A stretch of DNA of 36,169 nucleotides from Entamoeba histolytica HM-1:IMSS. Its lineage: Eukaryota; Evosea; Mastigamoebida; Endamoebidae. The DNA is taken from the NCBI RefSeq assembly GCF_000208925.1, contig NW_001915026.1, positions 1 to 36,169 of the forward strand, written 5' to 3'. Below are positions 1-10,735 of this stretch, piece after piece (the first letter of the stretch is position 1; each line of letters begins with the position of its first letter). Made by a program: the position numbers and the translations under genes. The notes beneath the pieces are model-generated. The model did no database searches and had not been told where the DNA came from. It saw nothing but the letters and a program-made list of their open reading frames with translations.

Positions 1-599
1 TTATTATTCATTCATTTATTATTTATTATTTATATTTCATTTATTAAATAAAATGAAAATGAAAATGTAAAATATCAATCAATTAAATATTCATGAATAA
101 TAATTTATTAATATTTAATAATTGAAATAACAAATAATAATGTAACAATAATGATATATTCAATATATTCTTTATTTGATTTGTTCAATATTAGATTATT
201 CTATTTCATTATCATTTCATTGTCTTCATTATTTTATTTATTATTTCATATTCATTTATTATTTTTTAAAATCAAATAAACAATAATATTGATATTCATT
301 CATCATATTCATTTAATATAATAAATATACACAACATTTCAGAATAAATAATAAATAATTAAGAATGAAAATATTGATTATATTCAATATTTTGATCAAC
401 ATAAAATCAATAAAACATATAATTTGATAATACACAAATGAAATAATAAAGAAATATACAATACTCAAGAATTAATAAAAATGAAATAAAAAGAATAAAT
501 GAATAAATTTGATAAAATTGATAAATAATAGAAGAAAGAAATAGAAAAACAATGAAAAACAAATAATATAAAAAGAATATAAATATATAAAAGAATAAA
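1..599. other. AT-rich gene-free left end
   Basis: Extremely AT-rich low-complexity sequence. The first 300 bases are built of TTATT/TTCATT words and the following part is A-rich. The only long frame (minus strand, 407-712) is composed almost wholly of F, Y, I and L encoded by T-rich words, so I do not call it a gene. No RNA gene or coding signal seen. The style resembles the stretch inside the right arm (33781-35172), but I could not establish a true alignment. Confidence 0.6.
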
Positions 600-836
600 A
601 AGAAAGTAGAAGAAGAATATAAAAATAATAAATCACAAAGATGTAATAAAATATGAAAAGAAGAAATAAAAAGTGTAATTTTAATGTAAAAATTAGAAAT
701 ATGAAATAACAAGTGTCTAATTTAATGGTGGAAAATAATTAACAATGTTTTATTGTTGAAAATATTTTATTCATTTTTATATTTATTATTTATATGTATA
801 ACTTCATCATGATGTTTATTATATATTCAATCATAT

Positions 837-856
837 GTGTTATGTTATTATAACAT
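837..856. repeat. small palindrome in left inverted-repeat arm
   Basis: Arms GTGTTAT and ATAACAT around GTTATT. The right copy at 35861-35880 is a perfect version (GTGTTAT/ATAACAC). The loop keeps its orientation relative to the long repeat in both copies. Confidence 0.6.
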
Positions 857-1447
857 ATAATAAGTGATAAAATATAAATGAAAATGATATGAATATATTA
901 TATAGAATATAAAACAAAAGAATAATAAGAATAAATGATAAATAAAAGGAGAAATGATAATCAATGATATAATAATAAAATCAAAGTATAAAATATAAAA
1001 TTAATATTAATATAAAACAAAAGAGAATAAATATAAAATGAAAATAGATATAAATGATAAGAATATAAAAAATGATAAGGATGAATAAACAAATACAACT
1101 AAATAGAAAGAATAACAATAAGAAAATCTAAATAATATAAATAGAAAAATAATAAAATAAGAAGAATATAATAATATATAGATAATAAGAATAACACAAT
1201 GATATAAATAATATAAACAGAGAAATAAATATAAAAATACGATAGATAAATAACATATAAATAAAAGAATATGAATAATAAAAATAAATATGATTCATCA
1301 AATCATCTATTTCATTAATATTTCATACAAAATGAATAGAAATGATAATAAATTATAAACATAAATATTTATATATTCTGTATTTATCATACTTTTTATT
1401 TTATTTTTTATTTTAGGAGCAAAATATAATAAATGGAAAATTCTATG

Positions 1448-1467
1448 GATGCAAATTTTTTTGCATC
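1448..1467. repeat. hairpin palindrome near inner edge of left arm
   Basis: An 8-bp perfect stem, GATGCAAA and TTTGCATC, closes a TTTT loop and is followed by a T-rich run. The same element is at 35230-35249 in the other arm. The loop is TTTT on the plus strand in both arms, so it is flipped relative to the surrounding inverted repeat. Confidence 0.75.
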
Positions 1468-1539
1468 TTTTTTCTTTTTTTGTAAATTATTTAGATGCAT
1501 TTTTTCTTTGCTAATTTTCGTACCCTTCTTCCTTAACCA

Positions 1540-4500
1540 AGACTGTTAAAAATGGTGAAGATGTTTGAATAATTTTTTGATAATTAACTGACTATGTTGA
1601 CAAGTCAAGAATAAGTAAATCTTCAATACAAACAGTTAATAATGGGTTAGTTTTTAATGAAACTGTATTAATTTCAATTTGTAATAGTGTGTTATGTGAA
1701 GAAATTAAATATTTGATAGAAGTGATAAAACAAGTAACATTGAGTTTATAAAATTTGTTTTGAGTGTTGTAATGGTCAATAATTTTTAGTAATTTTTTCA
1801 ATAATACAATGGAGTTGATTGAGGTGAAGTTGTTGAAATAAAGCAATGATACGTTTAGAAAGATAAAACATTTCAAATGTATTAAGTACAAATGAAATAA
1901 GTGTTATTTCTAAACGAAGAGAATGTCGGTTTGAAATCGAAAAAAAATGAGGCGGTTAAAAGTAAAGAATTGAGATTGATATGTTTTTATTACAAGACAA
2001 TTAATTTCAAGTACATGAACAATTTCTCTTTTAACATCATTTGTAATAATATTAATATCATTTAATGTTAAAGAAATAGTATTTTCAATTTCAAAGATAA
2101 TAGTGGGGTGTTTGATAACACCATGAATAAGAATAGATTTTATTTGAAAATGTTTTAATTTAGTAAAATAAAAATTCCATAAATCTCCTTCTGTTAATAA
2201 GTGAAGAACGTAAATTAATAATTCTTGTTTTAATGTAAAAACAAATGGAGAAAGTTCAAAAGAAAGAATAAATAATTCAGATGTTTCTTGAGTTATTACT
2301 TTAAGAGTTGATTGAGTAAATTGAGAAAGAGAGTTAGTAAATGAAAGAGAGGTAATAGCAAGTGATAAACTAACAAGTCTATTATAAGTTATTTCAGAAT
2401 AAATGCCATTTAATGAACATTGAAATGAGTCTAAATGAATAATTCTTGAAGAAATTGTAATATCAAATAAAGTAATTATTTCTAAATTGTTTAAGTAAGA
2501 ACTACATATTAATTTAAAGGAAGTTGAATAGTTGTAAGATGTAATGAAAGATTAATTAATTTAGATGGGAAAGAATGTAATAAAGTAATTAAAATATCTC
2601 CAATAATAATTTTTGTTTGAATTTTTTAACTAAATTTTTAGTATTAGAACAGACTAAAGAAGAAGTAATAAAAAGGAATGATGTTTTAATAATTTGAACA
2701 TTATTAAAAGTTACTGAAATTGATTTAAGTAAGAATTGAGAATAAAAATAATGGCTAAATAAGTCAAAATTAAATAGAAAAGAATTAAAAGAAATTTTTA
2801 ATAGATTTTCATTAATATTAATAAGAAAATGTTCAATTTCTAAAGAACATTCTACATTTTTCTTTTGTTTAATGCAATGAGAAATATCAATATGTTATAT
2901 TCTGAATGAATAAATAATTGACTTTGCTCAATTTTATTTAAATTATTTAAAATAACTTCTTGAATAGAAGTATTATTTTTATCTTTATTTATGTTAATTG
3001 TTTCATGTGATGATACTGAAATAACTTTGATAATTTCATTAATAAATGATAATAAATATTTAATATTATTCATACTAATTTTACATTGAATTGGTTCAAA
3101 TTTACAATGAATTTTAAAAAATGGATCATTATAATGTTCTGCTAAACAGCAATAAGTTAATATTTTAAAAGTAACCAAGTGACTATTATTAAATTGTGTA
3201 ATTACGTCAACAGGAATGATATTTTTTATTAAATCCTTCAATTTTTAAAGGAGGAATAATTATTTTAAAGTTATTATCTTTACCATTAATAGTTAAACTA
3301 CTTTGTTCAGATTCAATTGTAATATTAACTTTAAGAAGTTGTTTTTGATATTCATTTTGTAGAATAAGAAGTTTAAAAAAAAATTCGTTTATTTTAATAA
3401 AAGAGAATTGAAAAATATTTTTAATATCAATTTTGTTAACAAAAATCAATTCAATTAATTTTTAATCATTGTTGTTGTAATTATTCCATTGAATTGTTTT
3501 AATGAAAATGAAATTTGAATTTCTGAATCACGTTTTATATCAAATTTAAAGAATAATTTAATTTGTGCACAACATGTTTGTAGTAATAATAAATTATCGA
3601 TTTGACTTTGAAATTGAATAAAATTTTCTTTAAAACTTCCTTTCAAATTAATATTTTTAATTTTCATATCACCGATTTCTTCAATTGAAATAATTATATT
3701 TGAAATTGTTCCATTTAATTCTTTAGTTGTTTTATTTTGTTTAAAATCATTAAAATCAATTGAATTATAAAGAGTTTCTAAGTCTTTTGGAGATAAAGTT
3801 GCTCTATTTTTAAATGCATCTAAAAAGAGTACTTTTCATATTTAATTCTTCTTCTTCTGCATTAAAACGAAGAGAAGCTATTTCTCTTAAATAAGCTATT
3901 TCTCTTAAAGTACATTTGTTTTCAATAATTTCTATTGAATGTAATTGTTCAGAATTAAGAACTCTTCAAAGCATAATATCTACTTGACAATTAAAATATT
4001 TATATTTAATTCTATCTGCTAGTTCTTTTCTAAATATTGTATTCATTAATTGTAAGTGTATTATTTTAAATGCAAATTTCCACCATCCTTTTGGATTTTT
4101 AATTGGAGATTGTAATGGACGAATTCCAAGACATTTAATTTATTTAGAATATATACATAAATGTGAAATTAATTGAATACTTGTGGAATAAAACTATTTT
4201 TATTTAAATGACAATCACAATGAGGAATTATTAATGATACTGGTGATAATTTAATTGATATTATTGGAATATTTAATAAATAAGAATTATTATTAGTATT
4301 TTGTATTTGATGATTAATACCAATGTTTTGAATTGAAATAATTCCATTTTTTTATCAAAATTTTATCAATAAATAATTGTAGTGTTGTAATATCATTATA
4401 ATTCATTGTAATTTATGAAATGGCAATTTCAATATCCTTTAATACTTCCAATTCATTTTTATCTTCGCACTCTTTTAATAATCTTTTTTTTTAATTCTTT

Positions 4501-4813
4501 CAATACTTTCATTTTCTTCTTCATTAACAAATTCTTTTTGTGATTCACATTTTACTGTAACCTTCAATAAAAAAATACTTAAACTGAAAGGTGTTAAACT
4601 TTGAACTATAACTTCAATGGTTTCGACTTCTCCTTGAATAATGTCAATTGGTAAATTCAATGAATAAAATACATCTTTTCTAATTCTAATCTTCTTTAAG
4701 GCTGCACTCAAACTCTTAAAACTAATATGTAATTGATTCTTTTCAATACTTTCTGTATAATCTCCAAGTAAATATGTCATAATGTGTACAAAAATCCCTT
4801 CTTCTATAATCAT
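1540..4813 (-). pseudogene. VPS13/chorein family pseudogene, 3'-truncated
   Basis: Reading the minus strand from 4813 gives a chorein N-terminus: LLGDYTESIEKNQLHISF and then ALKKIRIRKDVFYSLNLPI. This matches the FLGDYV..LD..QL / LKNLEIKE..L..L..P pattern of VPS13 lipid-transfer proteins. At about 4073-4129 the words RPLQSPIKNPKGWWKFAF fit the RP...WWKFA block found a few hundred residues into VPS13. Further pieces follow at 3455-3667, 3207-3449, 2852-3241 and 1592-1891. They are separated by stops and shifts, for instance in a poly-T tract near 4485, and several start in other frames. VPS13 proteins are usually over 3000 residues; here only about 1000 codons remain, and the relic ends where the inverted-repeat arm begins. 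The density of breaks argues against introns. Confidence 0.8.
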
Positions 4814-5268
4814 TGCCTATCAATAACTACTTTTAAGTTATTTTTTCCAATTTCTGTTTTGTCTCAAAAAAATAATTCTATATCATAAAAAAATATTATA
4901 AAAAAATATTAAGAATAGTGTCTTATAAAACAAATACTAAACTTTCAATCTTTGGTTAGTACTATTTTAATTAAAAACAAATTTTGTATTTACAAATAAA
5001 CTCCTCTAACAGGAATAAATATCTTTTACTTATTTTTATATATATTGTGTTAAGTTGTATATAAGTTAGTTCTAATTTATTCACTAGATAACTATGTCTT
5101 TTTTATTACCTTTAAAAAAATTCAAAGATATATACCCCAACTATTGTTTGAGACGGAATGTTTGTGTTAAGTGTTATGTAAATGTATTTTAAGCAAATCA
5201 GACTTAATGTCTTATATTATAAAAATAGCTTATAAAATCAAATAATCTTCTTTAAAAAGTAATTCTGA
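4814..5268. other. intergenic region
   Basis: AT-rich spacer between the VPS13 relic and the divergent gene at 5294. No coding or RNA signal seen. It should hold the former VPS13 promoter and the upstream part of the 5294 promoter. Confidence 0.5.
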
Positions 5269-5279
5269 GATGAACTAAC
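5251..5279 (+). promoter_or_regulatory. candidate Entamoeba core promoter (TATA-like and GAAC)
   Basis: TTTAAAAAG at about 5251 is followed by GATGAACTAA at about 5269, some 15-25 bases before the ATG at 5294. Entamoeba core promoters combine a TATA-like GTATTTAAA box with a GAAC element close to the start, and 5' UTRs are very short. The match is by eye only. Confidence 0.4.
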
Positions 5280-5293
5280 ATTGTGAAATAAGA

Positions 5294-5959
5294 ATGTCTG
5301 AAGAGAGAAGTGGTGGTTGCAGTAGAAAAATAATACTTAAATCTATTGTTGATAAAGAAACCTTAAGGAATAGAAAACGAATATCAAGAAATAGTGAAAG
5401 TACAGTAACAAATAGCGTTATATATACATTAATAATAAAAGCAGGAGCAAGTGTTACTTTTAGAAAAAGTAAACGAACAAAACAAACAATAAAAATGTTA
5501 TTACCAGAGACTATAGTTCTGAATAATACAGTTTATGACCAATCATCAATTGCAAAACTTAATTCACAATTTATGAAAGAAACTTTGAGTGAAGAACCTG
5601 TTTCTGTTGACAACATGAATAATAAACAGTACAACAGAACTCGTGAAGCTCAAATTTGTAATGGATTATTATATCTTTTAAGGTCTTCAGGATATTCATT
5701 TACAATAAGAAAAACAAAACGTGCAAAATTAACTGAACAACTAGTTAAAATTAGTTCGATTATTCTTACCTCAGGAGAGACAGTACCTATGGAACGTTTA
5801 ATAGAAATTGGAATTGCCTTTCAAAGTGCAGTTGACAATTTATTTGGAAGAAATCAAACAGTTTTAATAAATAGTAATACTCTTTCAGAATATGAAATTC
5901 CATCATTAGAACAATGTGTTTCTAAACCTAATACATCTAACCAATATACTTCAAAATAG
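5294..5959 (+). CDS. hypothetical protein with two tandem ~55-aa repeats (family A)
   Basis: The product is 221 aa and I do not recognise its family. It has a basic, Ser-rich N-terminus (residues 1-40) and two related units: residues 40-93, with YTLIIKAGASVTFRKSKRTK, and 120-178, with LYLLRSSGYSFTIRKTKRAK. Both share the pattern Y-L-[IL]-x3-[AG]-x-S-[VF]-T-[FI]-RK-[ST]-KR-[TA]-K followed by a predicted strand/helix segment. A polar linker joins them and the tail is Ser/Asn-rich. No signal peptide or membrane segment. The basic core of each unit suggests nucleic-acid binding, which is inference only. The protein at 17078-17722 has the same layout and appears to be a distant relative. The ATG follows a GAAC-like element. 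Confidence 0.8.
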   Translation: MSEERSGGCSRKIILKSIVDKETLRNRKRISRNSESTVTNSVIYTLIIKAGASVTFRKSKRTKQTIKMLLPETIVLNNTVYDQSSIAKLNSQFMKETLSEEPVSVDNMNNKQYNRTREAQICNGLLYLLRSSGYSFTIRKTKRAKLTEQLVKISSIILTSGETVPMERLIEIGIAFQSAVDNLFGRNQTVLINSNTLSEYEIPSLEQCVSKPNTSNQYTSK

Positions 5960-6517
5960 TTTGAGACTCTTATTTGATGAAAAAGATGTCTTCTTCCCAA
6001 TTTAAATATTTTTATTTTTTCCTTGTACCACCTTTTTTATTATCTTAATAACACGAAATTATTGTTGAAAGTATTATTAATTCACTAGACTAACTAAACA
6101 AATAAAGTTTAATTCACTTCTTTTTTTTTAACTACCAACTTTATTACTCTTTAATAAGAAAATAATGACTAACTAAGAAGGATATTTTATTATAAAGAAA
6201 TACAATTTAATAAAAAGTATGTAAAGACATGACTTATCTATTGAAGAAGTTACTTAATATGGATTAATAAATAAATATCAATGAAAACAATAAGACATTT
6301 TTTACAACTAATTTTTGAAGTATTTTGAACTGTGACAAAGGATTATAAATTTAAATTAAACTTAATAATATATTGAATAAGTAAAAGGAGAAAAAAAAAA
6401 AGAAGAGGTAATTTTATTTAATAAGGATTATTTTTCAATAATACGAATTTATTTAAATTAAACAAACATGTAATAAAATACTTGTTTACCATTAAATTAG
6501 TTTCATTAAAAGTAAAA
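5960..6517. other. convergent intergenic region
   Basis: AT-rich spacer between two convergently transcribed genes, with a purine-rich tract near 6387. It must contain both 3' ends. No other gene seen. Confidence 0.5.
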
Positions 6518-7321
6518 TTATTTCTTTTCATAAATAACTTGACGATATGGATTAGTTAATTGGAACATATCAAAGTCTTGATTAATTGGATATTTGATAT
6601 GAATTTTGTCTAATAATTCTTTGTCAATACTAAATGAAATAGCTACAGGTTTATCTTCAGCTTTTAGTAATTGATTTGCCCAACAATCAAAAGCACATGA
6701 ATTGCCTAGATATTTAGAATTCAAATGGTCAATACCAACTCTATTTGCCATAACACAATAACATAAATTCTCACAAGCTCTTCCACCACATAATAATGGA
6801 ATAGAATGATTAAACATGTCATTAAAATTAATTGAACATAAAATAACATCATACTCAAGTTTAAGATTTCTTAAAAATGCGGGAAAACGAATGTCATTAC
6901 AAATACATAATAAAAAGTTAACACCTTTCCATGAAACAATTACCTTTTCTGTTCCTGCAGTAAGACTTGTTTCACAATCCATTAATTTAAATAAATGGGT
7001 TTTATTGTAATGAGCAATAACACCCGTTTCATCCACAAAATACATTCTATTAAAATATTTGTTGTTGTCTTCAACAAAAATAGACCCAACAATAGCTGCT
7101 TTCATTTCTTGTGCCATTTCAGTCATCCATAAAACTATTTGTTTTCCTCCTTCTTTATGTGCAATTTTAGGTAAATCAACATCAAATCCAGTTGTAAATG
7201 CCTCAGGTAATAAATATAAATCACTCTTTTCACTATTTTTTATCAAACAAGAAATGTGTTGAAGAGTTTCTTCAAGTGTAGAGAGTACATCTGATTGGAT
7301 AACAGTAATTTTCAATGGCAT
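6518..7321 (-). CDS. carbon-nitrogen hydrolase, YafV-like omega-amidase
   Basis: The product is 267 aa from the ATG at 7321; a longer reading would need a GTG four codons earlier. The Glu-Lys-Cys triad of the nitrilase superfamily is visible: E40 in LLPEAFTTGF, K107 in YNKTHLFKL and C141 in CICNDIRFPAFLRN. The last block and the Lys block resemble the bacterial and eukaryotic omega-amidase branch (YafV, NIT2), which hydrolyses alpha-ketoglutaramate or ketosuccinamate. The length is normal for the branch. No targeting signal, so it is probably cytosolic. The close likeness to the bacterial YafV subgroup would fit ancient lateral transfer, common in Entamoeba metabolism, but needs a tree. Substrate is inferred from family. 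Confidence 0.88.
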   Translation of the reverse strand: MPLKITVIQSDVLSTLEETLQHISCLIKNSEKSDLYLLPEAFTTGFDVDLPKIAHKEGGKQIVLWMTEMAQEMKAAIVGSIFVEDNNKYFNRMYFVDETGVIAHYNKTHLFKLMDCETSLTAGTEKVIVSWKGVNFLLCICNDIRFPAFLRNLKLEYDVILCSINFNDMFNHSIPLLCGGRACENLCYCVMANRVGIDHLNSKYLGNSCAFDCWANQLLKAEDKPVAISFSIDKELLDKIHIKYPINQDFDMFQLTNPYRQVIYEKK

Positions 7322-7450
7322 TATATAAATCACAAAGTATCCTTTATTATTTATAAGTTCTTAGACTTTTTATCAGATTTTTGATTACTCAATTTATTTC
7401 AAAAACTTTGATCACAAAAAAAATAATAATAATAAGACTTTTTAAACAGA

Positions 7451-7948
7451 TTAATTTGATTGACGAGCACTTCGACAACGTGAACAACCACAACAGTCAG
7501 TACAAATAGGACAAATACCAGAACATTTAGTTTTTTTTAAACAACTTTGACAAAAACGATGAGATGGGAATTTGAGACACTGAAAAGATACAGGTTTTCT
7601 TTTCTTACAATAATGACAAGTAGCAAGTTGTTGAGGGAGATAAAATTCCCCAGACTTTCTTGTTTTTGTTTTTAATTTAATACTTTTTTTTTCAGGGATT
7701 GTTGGGGATTGTGTTTTAATAGAAGAGTTATCAATTGGAGATTCACTTGGAGATTCTATTGTTTCTTCTATGCTTAAACGATTTGTTATGGAAAGAAATT
7801 CTGAAAGTGGAAGTGTTTCGAGTTGTTTTGGAATTGTTGTGAAAGAAAGATAATTTCCACGTTTGTTCATTTCATAATTGACTTGATTAATCAACTGAGA
7901 AACTGAACAATTGATTGGAATTACAATTTTCACACTATCAGTATTCAT
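7451..7948 (-). CDS. CDCA7-type 4CXXC_R1 zinc finger protein
   Basis: The product is 165 aa. The C-terminus (about 108-161) is a compact Cys-rich domain: CHYCKKRK (C111, C114), C124, RFCQSCLKK (C133, C136), C142, then CPICTDCCGCSRCRSARQ (C146, C149, C152/153, C155, C158). Spacing and the CP.C...C.C..C ending match zf-4CXXC_R1, the finger of CDCA7 and related plant and animal proteins. CDCA7 binds hemimethylated DNA and recruits the HELLS remodeller. Residues 1-60 form a separate small region, linked by a Ser/Pro/Lys-rich segment (65-100) that could carry a nuclear localisation signal (KKSIKLKTKTRK). A chromatin role is inferred. A RING-like or DHHC-like finger is the alternative reading, but the spacing fits those less well. 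Confidence 0.72.
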   Translation of the reverse strand: MNTDSVKIVIPINCSVSQLINQVNYEMNKRGNYLSFTTIPKQLETLPLSEFLSITNRLSIEETIESPSESPIDNSSIKTQSPTIPEKKSIKLKTKTRKSGEFYLPQQLATCHYCKKRKPVSFQCLKFPSHRFCQSCLKKTKCSGICPICTDCCGCSRCRSARQSN

Positions 7949-8167
7949 TCTCCTTGAGAATAAATAAATTAGTTCTGCTTCTTTGAAAAGTAAAATGTTT
8001 CAAACAACTAAAAAGGTGGGGGTTATATATCAATTTATAAAATTAGTAATTTGTGATGAAATAGTTCTTCAGTTACTGCTTTTGATGTTATTTTCTTATT
8101 GTTTCTTTCATTTTTTAAAAAAAGACAAAATAAAAACCAAAACTTCTTTTTTAATTTATAGAACAAT

Positions 8168-8942
8168 TTAATTTAATAAAGCGATTAAATGATCATACTT
8201 CATATTTAATACTAACCCACAAATAATACCAATTTGTGCAATATGATATGTTACTATTATTAATAAAGAAACTAGCCAAGTAGTTTTCACTAACTCATTG
8301 AAACTTACTAACAAATCACTAATGAAAAATATGAAATAACTGCCACAACATATTAATGATGAAAGCAAATTCCAAGAAGAGTCTGTTAATGTTCTAAAAC
8401 AATTAAACATTCCTATAGCAACAAAAGACATATAAAGGAAACATCCATAAACAAGTGTTCCTTTCTGTTCTTTATGAGCAAGATGATATATGGTAAGTGC
8501 TCCAAGAATTGGTAATACAACAACAATATAACAAAGATAATTAATTTGAGCATCAGACTAAAAGAATATGAGTTAAATACTTTTTTTTGTGCTTTAAGTA
8601 ATAACAAAATATTGTTAAAGGAAAGAAAATATAACAAACAGAAAGTGTTGTATTAAAACCGATTGAATAAAAGACGTGGGCAAATAAAAATGAAAATGCT
8701 CCAATTAAAAATAATATATGTTCTGTAAATAATAAAAAGAAGTCTCCAAGAAAACTTAAGACTAACCCCAAAATAAAATGCCAAGAAGATATACCAAGAA
8801 CATTATAAGTAAATAAAGATAAAAATATACAAAAAGGTGGTTTACTAATGAATTTTAAAGTTGGTAATTTATTAAAATAAGAATACCAACAAATTAAAGC
8901 ATTAATAACAGTAATTAATAATAATGAAATTGATTGAATCAT
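8168..8942 (-). CDS. YhhN/TMEM86 family membrane protein (two exons)
   Basis: Exon 1 is 8640-8942 and exon 2 is 8168-8557. The intron, 8558-8639 (82 nt), begins GTTTGT and ends TAG, is phase 0, and restores a 230-aa frame; read straight through, the gene breaks into three overlapping frames. The protein is almost entirely hydrophobic, with about eight predicted membrane segments. The block FILGLVLSFLGDFFLLF (residues 57-73) matches the G...SxxGDxxL signature of YhhN proteins, which include TMEM86B lysoplasmalogenase, an enzyme that cleaves the vinyl-ether bond of lysoplasmalogens. Length is typical (210-240 aa). Enzyme activity is family-based, not shown by the sequence. Confidence 0.85.
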
Positions 8943-9907
8943 GTCTTCTGATACAATTTAAGTTCAAATAAATTTATATAAGATTTTCATTCAAATAAAT
9001 GGCTTGTTTATTGGTTTCTAAAGAATATTCCATTCAAAAAAGTCTAGACATATACCAAATTTTTCTTTTTGATAATATCCCTTTACATTTGATATAAATT
9101 AATTAAATTTATTTATCTAAATTAATCTTGTTCACAAACAAGTCAATTATTTGTCTGTATTGGCTCTTATTGAGTCAAAATAGGCAATTTCTTTCGTATT
9201 TAGAATTAAATAGAATCAAATAGAACTATATTCCATATAACTAGAATATTATAGATGATTTTATTTATTGTTTCTTAATTATTTCTACCATTTTAATCGA
9301 TTAAAATAGTTTTGTATCTAAAAAAAATCAATATCATCTTTTTCTTTATATTTTATAATACAAATTTCTTTAACAAAACAAATTTGTGTTTCTTCTTTAT
9401 TTTAATTTTCCTTACAACTCAAATAATAATTTATTCGTTGCACTAATACTAGAAATTAAATCTTTTAAATAAACTAGAATAACTTCTTTAATAATTAAAA
9501 ATTGATAATTGGTTTGTATATAAATAAATTGTTTTTTATACTCTCTTTCTCCTTCCTTTTTGACTTTCCTTGAAAATATAAAATAATTTTATATTACCAA
9601 GATAGTCAAAATATGAACGTTACTTAAAGAAATAAAGTATATGACATATTCTTTATTATATTATTTTAAATCAAAAATTAAAATAAAACTCCCTTATTAT
9701 CTTCTTCTTTGTTTTTATTTTTTTTTTAATAACTATCTACAAATTTGTGATTAAAAACATGAGTCAAGTATTAGTGATATGTTTATCATTGTTACGACAT
9801 ATAAAACTTATTATAAATACTAAAAATTTTAATAGTACTATGAATGTAGAATGTCCATTTTTTATTTTTCCTTTTAATAAATATTCTATTTACAAACAAA
9901 ATTCCAA
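8943..9907. other. long AT-rich intergenic region
   Basis: A gap of almost 1 kb between the YhhN and ankyrin genes, both on the minus strand. It contains T-rich tracts near 9540-9560 and 9715-9730. The only open frame, 9747-9941 plus, needs a GTG start and overlaps the ankyrin 3' end, so it is not called. No RNA gene recognised. Confidence 0.5.
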
Positions 9908-10735
9908 TTATTCAGGACGAATCTCTTCAAAGTCATTTTGACCTCCCTTAAAATAGAGTGGCATTTCTTCAAGGACCTTATTATAATGATTTATATCACA
10001 AGTCAAACCAAGCATATCATCAACTTTTTGTTCAAAGTTTTTGTGGTCAATCCCTCTCATTGCTGCTGTAATTAAACGTACCATGTTACGATTTTGATGA
10101 TTCACAGCAGTTCCTAATGGTATAAATCCATATTTATTTGTCTTTTCTAGGTCAATATGCCATCTTAATAATACTTTAGCAACATTAAAACAATTACACT
10201 CGCAACAAATATGTAAAGCATTATACCCATTAACATCACATTTATCAACATCAATTCCATTTTCTAATAGTATATTAGCCATCACAGCATTTCCATATAA
10301 TGCACAATAATGAAGTGCAGTTCTTCCCATATGATCCCAATGTTCTAAATCTAATGATTTAATTTGAAGAATGTCTAAAGAAATGTCATCAAAACCTAAT
10401 TCAATTGCATACATTAATGGTGTAATTCCTTCAGCATTTACACAATTTATATCCATACCCAAATTAACAAGGAACTGAATCATATCCCCTTGTCTACCTT
10501 TGACAGCAATATGTAATAATGTATTTCCACATTTATCATTAATATCTAAATTTTCTCCATTGTCTTTGTATTTCATTATTCCTCTACAATCTCCATTATA
10601 ACAACAATTGATGATATTTTCTTCTGTTGATCCACTAATCTTACTATAGAAACTTGTAATTTTTTGTTTAAAAGTATTACTCCCTGGTTGGGTGGTCAAA
10701 TCAGGTGTAAGGTCATCTTGAATTACTTCTGACAT
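9908..10735 (-). CDS. ankyrin repeat protein
   Basis: The product is 275 aa. Five ankyrin repeats are visible after a polar N-terminus: GNTLLHIAVKGRQGDMIQFL (70-89), GITPLMYAIELGFDDISLDI (103-122), GRTALHYCALYGNAVMANIL (137-156), GYNALHICCECNCFNVAKVL (170-189) and a weaker GFIPLGTAVNHQNRNMVRLI (203-222). Each carries the TPLH-type turn and a following helix. The C-terminal 45 residues lie outside the repeats. No signal peptide, membrane segment or catalytic domain is seen, so it is probably a cytosolic or nuclear adaptor; the partner is unknown. Confidence 0.88.
   Translation of the reverse strand: MSEVIQDDLTPDLTTQPGSNTFKQKITSFYSKISGSTEENIINCCYNGDCRGIMKYKDNGENLDINDKCGNTLLHIAVKGRQGDMIQFLVNLGMDINCVNAEGITPLMYAIELGFDDISLDILQIKSLDLEHWDHMGRTALHYCALYGNAVMANILLENGIDVDKCDVNGYNALHICCECNCFNVAKVLLRWHIDLEKTNKYGFIPLGTAVNHQNRNMVRLITAAMRGIDHKNFEQKVDDMLGLTCDINHYNKVLEEMPLYFKGGQNDFEEIRPE

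Larger units (their letters stand above)
600..1525 (+). repeat. left arm of a long terminal inverted repeat
   Basis: This segment matches the reverse complement of about 35173-36169. Shared blocks read by eye include GTGTCTAATTTAATG (near 714), the GATGTTTATTATATATTCAA block (about 811-830), TTAGGAGCAAAATATAATAA (about 1413) and TGTAAATTATTTAG (1481). Similarity stops sharply near 1525, after a CGTACCC/CGTTCCC block. The plus strand here is purine-rich and its partner pyrimidine-rich. No convincing coding sequence. It could be a dispersed Entamoeba repetitive element, a subtelomeric repeat, or the end of a mobile unit; the class is unknown. The outer limit is uncertain because the right copy runs off the window. 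Confidence 0.85.

Noticed and set aside
407..712. Minus-strand 101-codon frame in the left end
   Set aside because: Composed of F/I/L/Y from T-rich low complexity; lies across the repeat-arm boundary.
600..1525. tRNA-array or telomeric repeat at the end of the window
   Set aside because: No tRNA cloverleaf or short regular telomere unit was seen in either arm.
6816..7262. Plus-strand frames inside the omega-amidase gene
   Set aside because: Antisense shadows of a gene with an intact catalytic triad.
7983..8171. Plus-strand 62-codon frame between the zinc finger and YhhN genes
   Set aside because: Begins with TTG, has no recognisable domain, and its hydrophobicity comes from T-rich sequence.
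9747..9941. Plus-strand 64-codon frame
   Set aside because: Needs a GTG start and overlaps the end of the ankyrin gene antisense.
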